Positions 1 to 6,956 of a stretch of DNA of 33,577 nt are shown here, one piece after another. Origin of the DNA: Saprospiraceae bacterium (GTDB lineage: Bacteria; Bacteroidota; Bacteroidia; Chitinophagales; Saprospiraceae); assembly GCA_020629965.1 (NCBI GenBank), contig JAHDCG010000064.1, positions 1 through 33,577 on the forward strand, given 5' to 3'. A model generated the notes under the pieces. That model ran no database searches and had not been told where the DNA came from. It saw nothing but the letters and a program-made list of their open reading frames with translations. The translations under genes were made by a program, and so were the position numbers. The stretch's first letter is position 1; each line of letters opens with the position of its first letter.

Positions 1-1
1 G

Positions 2-766
2 AATAATAACTTAAAAACAGTAGCAGCTTGGGATTTACTAAGTCACCGCGAATTAAGTGGCTCCGCAGGAGAATTTATTCCTAATCATCCTTTTGCAATA
101 AACTTAGATTATCTAAGAGTATATGGATTAGATACAAGACATGAAATTTATGGTGATGACTCTTGGTTCGATTTCAAATCATATTTTGAGTACGGAGAAG
201 GGGCTATTAAATTGAGTAATTATTCTTCTTACGGAATAGCGACTGAAGAAGCTTCTATTATTCGACGGTGGACTCGTGGAAAAAAGATTAATACAGCGAT
301 TTTGGATAATGTTCAAAACGGAACTCCATTTACACTCTGGGAGGTGAGTTTTAAGAAATTATTAAAAGATGTTTTACAAAAATTACCAGATAATGAATCT
401 ACAGTAATTTATCGAGCGACTAGCCGGTCTGATATACCTTCTTGGAGTGAACAAGATTTAATTACCTATGAAACATTTATGGCTACGTCAGAATCTGGTG
501 AAGATTTAGCATTTATAATTGATAACTATCCAGATTTAGTACAAGGTTATCATACAATATTTATAATTGAAAATGGAACTAATGGTAAACTTATCAAGGA
601 TTTTTCAGCTTATGCTGGGGAAGGCGAAATTCTCCATAATATCGAAGAGACCAATAAGTTAAGAGTATTGGAGATTTTAGAAAATCAACCACACCCTCTT
701 GCTGAATTTATAACAAAACCTGAAAATAACATTCCAGTGAGAGTGATTCGTCTGAGTCAGGAATAA
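2..766 (+). CDS. Polymorphic-toxin-like protein, C-terminal ADP-ribosyltransferase domain (5' partial)
   Basis: The frame is open from the left edge, so the gene starts outside the window; an in-frame TTG at 212 is unlikely to be the true start. The last ~150 residues match the ADP-ribosyltransferase exoenzyme pattern (R-S-E class). They carry an Arg in VIYRATSR (codon 413-415), a Ser/Thr strand motif FMATSES (about 479-496), and an E-x-E pair in AGEGEILH (Glu codons 620-622 and 626-628), preceded by GKLIKDFSAY as in that family. Such domains transfer ADP-ribose from NAD to a target and often sit at the C-terminus of secreted polymorphic toxins. The DNA is strongly AT-rich compared with everything after 3.2 kb, which suggests horizontal acquisition. 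The next gene begins 51 nt downstream and may be its antidote. The upstream trafficking domains cannot be seen, so the delivery route is unknown. Confidence 0.72.
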   Translation, partial: NNNLKTVAAWDLLSHRELSGSAGEFIPNHPFAINLDYLRVYGLDTRHEIYGDDSWFDFKSYFEYGEGAIKLSNYSSYGIATEEASIIRRWTRGKKINTAILDNVQNGTPFTLWEVSFKKLLKDVLQKLPDNESTVIYRATSRSDIPSWSEQDLITYETFMATSESGEDLAFIIDNYPDLVQGYHTIFIIENGTNGKLIKDFSAYAGEGEILHNIEETNKLRVLEILENQPHPLAEFITKPENNIPVRVIRLSQE

Positions 767-817
767 AACTTTTTTGGTGAAATGTGAGCTTATTATCAAT
801 TTGGAAAATTTACAATT

Positions 818-1711
818 ATGACAGCATACGAAAAATGGAAAAAAGAAACATTTTACGGAAAACAAGTGAGAAGAGTAGAAAAAAAAATATACTTCTTTAG
901 ATTTTTCTCAGATACTGTTTCGGATGCTCAACTTAAAGATTATAAATCTATTTCTCAAAAATTGACCTTTTTGTTTAATCAAGAAAGCATGATATACCAA
1001 GCCAAAGCTGCTCTTGATGATAATATCTTCCCAAAGGGAGGGAGAATAATTCTTCTAAATAATATTCAATTTTTGGAAGGTAATAATTTCTCTTTTTTTT
1101 ATTCAGATAAACCGCAGGTGGGACGAATGTGGAAAAATAAAGTGAAAGATACTTTTGCGCATAATTTTATTCTACATACTAATAACGAAGAATTGAAATT
1201 AAATGAGAGTTTTAGTAGAATTCTAAATGGTTTTCAAAATTTTCAAATGAGAAACTCTCATTATTTTTTAAAGGAGCATAGATTAGAACCTTATGCTACT
1301 GATATTGAGGGCTTAGATAAATTGAGTCAAAGGCAACTAATAAAAAATAAACTGATAAAGGATTTGGAAAAATGTTGTTCGGGAAATAGGGCATATCGAA
1401 TGGTAAAGTCTTTATCTTATATTGACAATTATTCATACTGGATAGAGAGATTGGCACTAAGAAAACTCGATAGTATTAGTCCAAAAAACAGCTTAATAAT
1501 TGAAGACTTTTTAAAAGTGTCAAGTAAATCTATTGAAATTTGGTCAAAAGATAAATTGTATGATGATTTTTGTGGTGTCTTGAAAAATGTTGTTAGTTTG
1601 ATAGCTACTAATTCATTATTTGAAAGTACTAATGAGAAACAAAGACAATTTGATAAATATTATATCAATAGATTATTAGTTGAATCTAAAGGTGATGACG
1701 TCCAAGCATAA
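818..1711 (+). CDS. Hypothetical protein, candidate immunity protein
   Basis: A 297-residue protein that I do not recognise. It has no signal peptide, no membrane segment and no obvious catalytic motif. It is rich in Lys, Asn, Phe and Tyr and has the same AT-rich codon use as the ADP-ribosyltransferase gene that ends 51 nt before it. The order toxin C-terminus then small cytoplasmic unknown gene on the same strand is typical of toxin-immunity pairs, so an immunity role is the best guess from context. At nearly 300 residues it is larger than many immunity proteins. An insertion sequence begins 29 nt after its stop codon, so any further genes of the cassette have been separated from it. Confidence 0.6.
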   Translation: MTAYEKWKKETFYGKQVRRVEKKIYFFRFFSDTVSDAQLKDYKSISQKLTFLFNQESMIYQAKAALDDNIFPKGGRIILLNNIQFLEGNNFSFFYSDKPQVGRMWKNKVKDTFAHNFILHTNNEELKLNESFSRILNGFQNFQMRNSHYFLKEHRLEPYATDIEGLDKLSQRQLIKNKLIKDLEKCCSGNRAYRMVKSLSYIDNYSYWIERLALRKLDSISPKNSLIIEDFLKVSSKSIEIWSKDKLYDDFCGVLKNVVSLIATNSLFESTNEKQRQFDKYYINRLLVESKGDDVQA

Positions 1712-1732
1712 TTTGCTACGAAATTGCCAGAA

Positions 1733-1740
1733 TATGAATA
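1733..1740. repeat. Left copy of IS target-site duplication
   Basis: The 8-bp sequence TATGAATA lies immediately before the left end of the insertion sequence and is repeated exactly at 3163-3170. Eight-bp duplications are normal for the IS256 family. The intact pair indicates insertion without later rearrangement between the ends. Confidence 0.88.
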
Positions 1741-1778
1741 GAGACTGTTCATTAAAGTGTGTCTGGTAACTTTGCAAG

Positions 1779-3020
1779 ATGAAGAAGAAAAAAGAAGAAA
1801 AAAGTTTACTGAATAAGGACAGTGCAGCATACGCACAGATGAAAGAACATCTGTATTCAGGCAAAGCCCTTTTGGGCGAAGATAGTCCGTTTTCGGAACT
1901 GTTACAAGATTTAGTCAACGGGATATTAGAAGGAGAGATGACAGGCTTTTTAGCCGAGGAGCGGTCACAAGGTAAAGTCAATAAACGCAACGGTCATCAA
2001 CGCCCGCATAAGGTATTGGGTAACAGCGGGTTATTGGAAGTAAACAAACCCCGCGATCGCAACGGCGATTTTGAGAGTGTACTGCTGCCAAACCGTCAAA
2101 CGGAATTAAACAGCGGCTTAGATGACCAAATCATGGCGTTGTACGCCCAAGGCAATTCCTACGAAGATGTGCGGCGTTTGCTGCGTAAGATGTTCGGGGT
2201 AGAAATATCGGCGGGTAAAATCAGCGCGATTACGGATAAAGTGCTACCGATAGTAGAGCGATGGCGCAATCGAGCGTTGTTGCCGTTTTACGCAGTAGTT
2301 TATTTGGATGCGATTCACTTCAAGATACGGCACGAGGGCAAGTATCAACAGCGGGCTTCTTACACGGTTTACGCTATCGATATAGAGGGCAACCGTGACG
2401 TATTGGGCATCTACGTGCAGGGACACGAAGGAGCGACCCGTTGGTCTGTGGTTTTGGAAGATTTGAAGAGACGAGGTGTAGAAGATGTGCTGCTGTTTTG
2501 TACGGATGACCTGACAGGGTTCAGCGAAGTTATGAGCGATGTGTATCCTGCTGCGGTGGTACAAAAATGTATTGTACATGCCGTTCGTGCGAGTTTGCGG
2601 TCGGTGGACGATAAAGATAAACGCATGATAATCAGAGGATTACGCACGGTATATACGGCAACGGACAGAGCGGGGGCACAGTTAGCCTTAGATGCCTGTC
2701 GAGTGGAATGGGGAAAAAAATACGCTTATATCTGCGACAAGTGGGACAGGCAATGGGATGAATTTATGGCATTCTTGGACTTCCCCGTTGCGATGCGTAA
2801 GATGATTTACACGACCAATCCCGTAGAGGCATTGCATCGAATTATACGCAAGTTGATCAAAGGGAAAGCGGCATGGGTATCAGACACGGCATTGATAAAG
2901 CAGATGTATTTATCGCTGATGCACAACGAGCAATCGTGGAAACGCAAAGCTAACGGTTGGAAGAGCGTACAGCGACAAATTGTTAATTTGTACCCCGAAC
3001 GGGTGGGGAAACATCTGTAG
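1779..3020 (+). CDS. IS256-family (mutator-type) DDE transposase
   Basis: This 413-residue protein has the normal length for the family and catalyses cut- or copy-type transposition of the surrounding element. The expected acidic triad can be placed: Asp177 in VVYLDAIHFK, Asp243 in CTDDLTGF, and Glu350 in TTNPVEALHRIIRK. The last block is the characteristic N-x-x-E-x(6)-R signature of IS256/MULE transposases. The N-terminus is lysine-rich, and a SAGKIS segment in an HTH-like region (about 120-155) would bind the ends. The start at 1779 lies 15 nt inside the left inverted repeat. No frameshift or stop interrupts it, so it is probably active. Confidence 0.95.
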   Translation: MKKKKEEKSLLNKDSAAYAQMKEHLYSGKALLGEDSPFSELLQDLVNGILEGEMTGFLAEERSQGKVNKRNGHQRPHKVLGNSGLLEVNKPRDRNGDFESVLLPNRQTELNSGLDDQIMALYAQGNSYEDVRRLLRKMFGVEISAGKISAITDKVLPIVERWRNRALLPFYAVVYLDAIHFKIRHEGKYQQRASYTVYAIDIEGNRDVLGIYVQGHEGATRWSVVLEDLKRRGVEDVLLFCTDDLTGFSEVMSDVYPAAVVQKCIVHAVRASLRSVDDKDKRMIIRGLRTVYTATDRAGAQLALDACRVEWGKKYAYICDKWDRQWDEFMAFLDFPVAMRKMIYTTNPVEALHRIIRKLIKGKAAWVSDTALIKQMYLSLMHNEQSWKRKANGWKSVQRQIVNLYPERVGKHL

Positions 3021-3021
3021 G

Positions 3022-3077
3022 AATTTTTTTCGACCAAAAGCCCCCTCAATTCTGAGGGCTTTTGGTCGAAAAAAATT
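3022..3077. terminator. Long bidirectional hairpin at the transposase 3' end
   Basis: Starting 2 nt after the transposase stop, arms of about 25 nt (3022-3048 and 3053-3077) are nearly perfect complements: 5' A/T-rich outer parts, GACCAAAAGCC core, 4-nt loop. T runs occur on both strands. It can end the transposase mRNA and block outside transcription entering the IS. Confidence 0.75.
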
Positions 3078-3162
3078 GGTGGGCAAAGAACACTTATACG
3101 TTACTTGCTCGGAAAAAACCAAAATTAATTTAATAATGGGACACACTTAAATGAACTATCCC

Positions 3163-3170
3163 TATGAATA
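3163..3170. repeat. Right copy of IS target-site duplication
   Basis: TATGAATA directly after the right inverted repeat, identical to 1733-1740. Confidence 0.88.
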
Positions 3171-3335
3171 TCGAAGTTTGCACCTTTTGCCTTAAATTCA
3201 CCCGCCTCCGCCGGAAGCAAAAAACCTAAAAAATGACATCAAAACTAAAACAGCAACTGCACCACCACACCCCAATCAACAAAACTTATCAAAACAAATA
3301 AACAAATCACAAACAATTTTTTACAAAAACAAAAA

Positions 3336-4058
3336 ATGCAAAACACACAAAAACAAGCAACCTTTTTTGCTGCCCTTCTGCTCCTGTTCTTCTCCGCCTG
3401 CGGCTCGGATGATGAAATGATGCCCGACCCGGAGCCGATGACAGACTGCGCCGTAGTCACGGCGGGCATAGATGCCAATCTGTCCGTTAATCGAGAAGTC
3501 GTCTGTGTCGGGGATACCGTAACGGTTTTAATCTCGGCATCCGAGGGTACTTCGGTTACCTTTAATGACGGACAAACTACTACCGTTCTTGAGTTTCCTA
3601 CCGGAGACGCACAGACCTTCGAGTTGGTACCGGCCGAGACCTCGGTTTACAGTTTGGAGCGTATCGCCACCGCCGAGTGCGAGAAAGAATTGACCGACGA
3701 GTCGGTCACCGTCACCGTAAATGCACCGCCCGCCTTTATGACTAACATCGTAGGGGAGTGGGATGTGACCAACTCCAACGGGAGTTCGGGCGGAGTCATC
3801 ACTTTTAATGCCGACGGCACGGGTACGGCGACCGAGGCGGGTGCTTTTTCCGAGCAGGATTTCTTCGACCAAGAGTTTTCTACCGATTTCGAGTGGGTTT
3901 TCAATCCGAATACCAACCGCCTCGGCTTTACATTTTTGTTTGACGGTATCGACACGGTGCGCACCGACGACGTACTCGACAATGACTGCGACTCGGTGAC
4001 TATCAGAAACAACCAAACCGACGACGGTGATACGCACGTATTGACACGCCGAGAGTAA
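3336..4058 (+). CDS. Lipoprotein with C-terminal lipocalin-like domain
   Basis: A 240-residue exported lipoprotein. The N-terminus has a short charged region, a hydrophobic stretch and a lipobox FFSAC, with Cys22 as the lipidated residue followed by an acidic GSDDEMMPDPEP spacer typical of Bacteroidota surface lipoproteins. Residues ~40-130 look like an all-beta Ig-like segment with repeated VTVTV strands. Residues ~133-240 begin with NIVGEWDVT and FNADGTGT, the pattern of lipocalin-like domains in this phylum. The function is unknown; binding of a small ligand or a structural surface role are both possible. It is the first gene after the IS element and has normal host-like base composition. 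Confidence 0.75.
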   Translation: MQNTQKQATFFAALLLLFFSACGSDDEMMPDPEPMTDCAVVTAGIDANLSVNREVVCVGDTVTVLISASEGTSVTFNDGQTTTVLEFPTGDAQTFELVPAETSVYSLERIATAECEKELTDESVTVTVNAPPAFMTNIVGEWDVTNSNGSSGGVITFNADGTGTATEAGAFSEQDFFDQEFSTDFEWVFNPNTNRLGFTFLFDGIDTVRTDDVLDNDCDSVTIRNNQTDDGDTHVLTRRE

Positions 4059-4071
4059 ACAAAATGCAACC

Positions 4072-4467
4072 ATGCAAAAAATAACCTTACTCATATATTT
4101 TCTTATCGGCATCTGCGCTTGGGGTTCGCTCCGGGCGCAGGCACCGACTCTCCCGCTCACGCGCAATCTTCCGCCTTCAAGCGAGCGCTCTGACTTGCTC
4201 GTTAATTTCTTTGAAAATTATACGAGCGTGTGTTCAGGTCTCCTGACCTGTTGCGACTGTTTAAAACAGCCCAAACAAAAACAGCCTTGTGCTGGTGCGC
4301 AAGGCTGTTTTTATATCCGGGCGAAAGAGCAAACGATAATCACAGCCCGGTTCGGGCAGTTACTAAAAAATTTCCGTACTGCATTTCCCGTCGATACACT
4401 GCCCGCGATACATGCCCGCCGAGTTGAAATCCAAAACCAAATTTCCCCGTGCATCCGCCGCAATTAA
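4072..4467 (+). CDS. Doubtful small exported ORF, possibly a remnant
   Basis: The first ~23 residues (MQKITLLIYF then LIGICAWGSLRAQ) form a convincing signal peptide, and the start lies 14 nt after the lipoprotein gene. The rest is doubtful. A strong rho-independent hairpin sits inside the reading frame at 4277-4312, and the last ~105 nt run antisense through the 3' end of the asparaginase gene. Residues ~53-80 are cysteine-rich (CSGLLTCCDC and further). It may be a truncated gene whose original 3' part was lost, a small exported peptide, or chance. No homology is recognised. Confidence 0.3.
   Translation: MQKITLLIYFLIGICAWGSLRAQAPTLPLTRNLPPSSERSDLLVNFFENYTSVCSGLLTCCDCLKQPKQKQPCAGAQGCFYIRAKEQTIITARFGQLLKNFRTAFPVDTLPAIHARRVEIQNQISPCIRRN
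4277..4312. terminator. Bidirectional rho-independent terminator
   Basis: Perfect 13-bp arms, AAAAACAGCCTTG (4277-4289) and its complement (4300-4312), with a 10-nt loop. The A and T runs make it work on both strands. It lies 50 nt past the asparaginase stop codon on the minus strand and about 220 nt past the lipoprotein gene on the plus strand. Confidence 0.85.
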
Positions 4468-5280
4468 GCCGCCGTCACCGCCCGCCGGTCCGAGTTTTTC
4501 GTGAATAACGATGCGTACCGCTTCCGCCAACGGCAGGTTTTTATATTCCTGTAGGCAAGCCACATCGTAGGCCGCCACGCCGCGCAAAAAAACCTCGCCG
4601 TAGCCCGTACAACTGACCGCGCAGGTCGCATTGTCGGCGTAAGTGCCGCTGCCGATAACCGAACTGTCACCGATGCGCCCGTATTTTTTGTTGGTCAAAC
4701 CGCCGGTACTCGTTGCCGCCGCGAGGTTGCCCGCCGTGTCCATCGCTACGGCACCGACCGTTCCGTGCTTTTCGTCGGTAACGCTGTGGTCTAATTGTAC
4801 GCGATTTTCGGCGCGCGCTGTCAGTAATTGTCGGTGTCGATATTCGCTGAAAAACCACTCCGGCTGCCGAAAAGTCAAACCGTGCAGCCGCGCAAAATCT
4901 TCCGCACCCTTGCCCGCCAAAAAAACGTGTTCGCTCTCGTCGATGATTTTGCGACACAGGCTAATCGGATTTTGCACACCCGTCACTAAACTCACCGCTC
5001 CGGCGTTTTTGCTTTTACCGCACATCAAAGCCGCGTCGGTCTCGTGCAGTCCTTCGTGGGTAAATACCGAACCGCGCCCCGCGTTGAAAAGCGGACAGTC
5101 TTCCAAACTTTTTACCGCCGCCTCGACCGCATCCAATGCCGCGCCGCCGCCGCTCAATATATCCGCCCCCGCCGTCAGTGCCGCCTCCAAAGCGCGACGG
5201 TGAGCAGCTTCGAGTTCGGGAGTCAATGCGGATTGCAGAATGGTGCCGGCACCTCCGTGTACGGCGAGCGTGTATTTCAT
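4363..5280 (-). CDS. Isoaspartyl peptidase / plant-type L-asparaginase
   Basis: A 305-residue Ntn-hydrolase of the plant-type asparaginase (asparaginase 2) family. It is made as a precursor that cleaves itself before a Thr to form alpha and beta subunits. Visible marks are the N-terminal AVHGGAG motif, FNAGRGS (66-72), the cleavage site KHGTVGAVA with nucleophile Thr174, TSTGG (190-194), GRIGDS (201-206) and CTGYGE (224-229). It hydrolyses isoaspartyl dipeptides and L-asparagine. No signal peptide is visible, so it should be cytoplasmic. It follows susD on the same strand but is separated by 280 nt containing inverted short repeats, so it is probably transcribed on its own. A terminator follows at 4277-4312. 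Confidence 0.93.
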   Translation of the reverse strand: MKYTLAVHGGAGTILQSALTPELEAAHRRALEAALTAGADILSGGGAALDAVEAAVKSLEDCPLFNAGRGSVFTHEGLHETDAALMCGKSKNAGAVSLVTGVQNPISLCRKIIDESEHVFLAGKGAEDFARLHGLTFRQPEWFFSEYRHRQLLTARAENRVQLDHSVTDEKHGTVGAVAMDTAGNLAAATSTGGLTNKKYGRIGDSSVIGSGTYADNATCAVSCTGYGEVFLRGVAAYDVACLQEYKNLPLAEAVRIVIHEKLGPAGGDGGLIAADARGNLVLDFNSAGMYRGQCIDGKCSTEIF

Positions 5281-5350
5281 AAAGAAGGGTTTGTGATTTG
5301 AATGAAGGATGAGTTAAATACCGTGTACTGTAAGTTTGTTATAATTTTTT

Positions 5351-5388
5351 GTTGAATCGTTGAATTGTTGAATCGTTGAATCGTTGAG
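5351..5388 (+). repeat. Period-8 intergenic repeat, family A, direct arm
   Basis: Four and a half copies of an 8-nt unit close to TTGAATCG. An inverted arm of the same family lies at 5494-5531. The pair fills most of the gap between asparaginase and susD. Further copies are at 14591, 14648 and 22199. Confidence 0.8.
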
Positions 5389-5493
5389 CGCGCTGATTGC
5401 GAAACCATGCTTTGATGTAGATTATTCAACTATTTATCCGCCACTGAATTGTTGAAAACCCCGCGAGACCGTTTGGCTTTAAAGGTTTATGTA

Positions 5494-5531
5494 CTCAACA
5501 ATTCAACACCTCAACGATTCAACAGACTCAA
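5494..5531 (-). repeat. Period-8 intergenic repeat, family A, inverted arm
   Basis: Units of the form TCAACGAT/TCAACAAT, complementary to 5351-5388 across a ~105-nt spacer. It could fold with the first arm into a long stem. Confidence 0.8.
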
Positions 5532-5559
5532 TATACACGGCACTAAAAACCAAAATCTC

Positions 5560-6897
5560 TCAATCCCACCAAACGCGGTCTTGTAAATTGGGATTTGCGG
5601 CGGGAAAATTTTCGTTGAACAAACGTTCGTTTTGCGGATAAATGAAGCGACGCGGTATGTCTCCGCCCGGGTTTTGCGGGTTGTCGCCTTCCGCATTGAC
5701 GGGTAATTCGGGATAACCCGTGCGCCGATAATCCGTCCAGCCTTCGATTTGGGTAAAATGCTGGATGTATTTCTGTTGTATGAGGCTTTGCAAGTCCGTC
5801 TCGAAGTCACCCGTAAATACAATGACCTCTTCCGCAAAAGCGGCGATGCTGTCGGCAGTGATTTCGCCGTCGGTGACTGCTGTCGTGTGCGTCCGCACGG
5901 CAGTCCGGGCGGCCTCTTCCGCGCCCTCGGCTTGGGTGCGCAGCAGGGCTTCGGCTTCCAAAAATTTCACTTCGGAATAAGTAATTAAAGGAACCGTCGC
6001 AAATTCGCCGCCGTAAAAATCCCCTACCCTGCTGAGTCCGAAACTGCGGCGTATCAAATTGTCTTTGCGCGGGTCGTTCTCCAATAAATCGCTGAAATAA
6101 TCGTCGATTTCGATGTAAGGCGTATTTTGAAAGTACAGATACCAGGGGTTAAATTCCGCATCGGTAAAGCCGTAGGTATAAACCAAATCTTGTGCGGGTT
6201 CGGTGAAAGATTGCGCCAAAGCAGTCAGAGCGGTTGCCGCCGCGTTCGGGTCTCGTTTCACCAAGTGCAGGGCATAGCGCGCCTGCAAAGCGTAAGCGGC
6301 ACGTTGCCAATTTTGCAAATCTCCGTTATAAATCACATCGTCGGCACCGGGCGAAAAAACGCTTTCTTCCGCGCTCAAATCGACAACGGCTTCGTCTAAC
6401 AGACGCTGAACGTCGGCGTAAATTTGCTCCTGTGTGTCGTAGCGCGGATTGAGATTTTCGGCACCGACAAAGGCTTCCGTATAAGGCACATCTCCCCACA
6501 GCGCGGTTGTCGTGCCGAGGGTCAGGGCCTGCATGACCTTAGCAACTCCGGCGTAATGCGGAGCATTTTGGGCTTCCGCTTTTTCAATAATCAAGTGAAA
6601 AGTAGTGAGCGAGGTGTTGTAAATATCCTGCCACAGCGGGTTCATGTTGAAAGACTCGTCGAGCAGATATTTCTCTACGGGCAGGGCGCGATTGTCCGTT
6701 CCGGTAAAATACTGCGCGAAAATTCCGGCAATGACGGCGGCTTCTCCGCTTTGAATTTCGGCTGCGCTTTCGAGCGCGGGCGGCAGCAGTAATTCCAACG
6801 GCACGTCGAGCGGGTCGTTGGGATTGACGTTGGTTTCTTCCAAATTGCAGGCGGTCAGCAGAGAGAGCAAAGTACAGAAAATGAGTATATTTTTCAT
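5560..6897 (-). CDS. susD: SusD/RagB-family outer-membrane lipoprotein
   Basis: A 445-residue lipoprotein. The start is placed at 6897 (MKNILIFCTL) because it gives a clean signal peptide with lipobox LLTAC and Cys17 lipidated; a longer frame would add 21 charged residues. N-terminal EETNVNPNDPLDVPLELLLPPAL and the helices that follow are typical of SusD-like proteins of the SusD_2 type, which cap the SusC channel and bind the nutrient. Helical TPR-like segments and a C-terminal region ending GGDIPRRFIYP, LFNENFPAAN and DRVWWD agree with this. It lies 59 nt downstream of susC on the same strand, so the two are cotranscribed. The substrate cannot be read from sequence; no glycan-degrading enzyme is encoded nearby. 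Confidence 0.93.
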   Translation of the reverse strand: MKNILIFCTLLSLLTACNLEETNVNPNDPLDVPLELLLPPALESAAEIQSGEAAVIAGIFAQYFTGTDNRALPVEKYLLDESFNMNPLWQDIYNTSLTTFHLIIEKAEAQNAPHYAGVAKVMQALTLGTTTALWGDVPYTEAFVGAENLNPRYDTQEQIYADVQRLLDEAVVDLSAEESVFSPGADDVIYNGDLQNWQRAAYALQARYALHLVKRDPNAAATALTALAQSFTEPAQDLVYTYGFTDAEFNPWYLYFQNTPYIEIDDYFSDLLENDPRKDNLIRRSFGLSRVGDFYGGEFATVPLITYSEVKFLEAEALLRTQAEGAEEAARTAVRTHTTAVTDGEITADSIAAFAEEVIVFTGDFETDLQSLIQQKYIQHFTQIEGWTDYRRTGYPELPVNAEGDNPQNPGGDIPRRFIYPQNERLFNENFPAANPNLQDRVWWD

Positions 6898-6956
6898 GTT
6901 GTATTTTCGATTTTGCGGACAAAATTTTGCGAAGGCGGCAGAATACTTTTTCCTTT

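Larger units (their letters stand above)
1741..3162 (+). mobile_element. IS256-family insertion sequence, complete
   Basis: This 1422-bp element is bounded by imperfect 23-bp terminal inverted repeats (1741-1763 and 3140-3162). They match at 19 of 23 positions without gaps and share the core AAGTGTGTC. It carries one full transposase gene and is flanked by an 8-bp direct repeat (TATGAATA). All parts needed for movement appear intact. It sits at the junction between the AT-rich toxin segment and the more GC-rich chromosome, 29 nt after the candidate immunity gene. Confidence 0.92.

Noticed and set aside
5351-5531. CRISPR array
   Set aside because: Units are only 8 nt with no unique spacers of 30-40 nt between equal repeats, the second cluster is inverted, and no cas genes are present.
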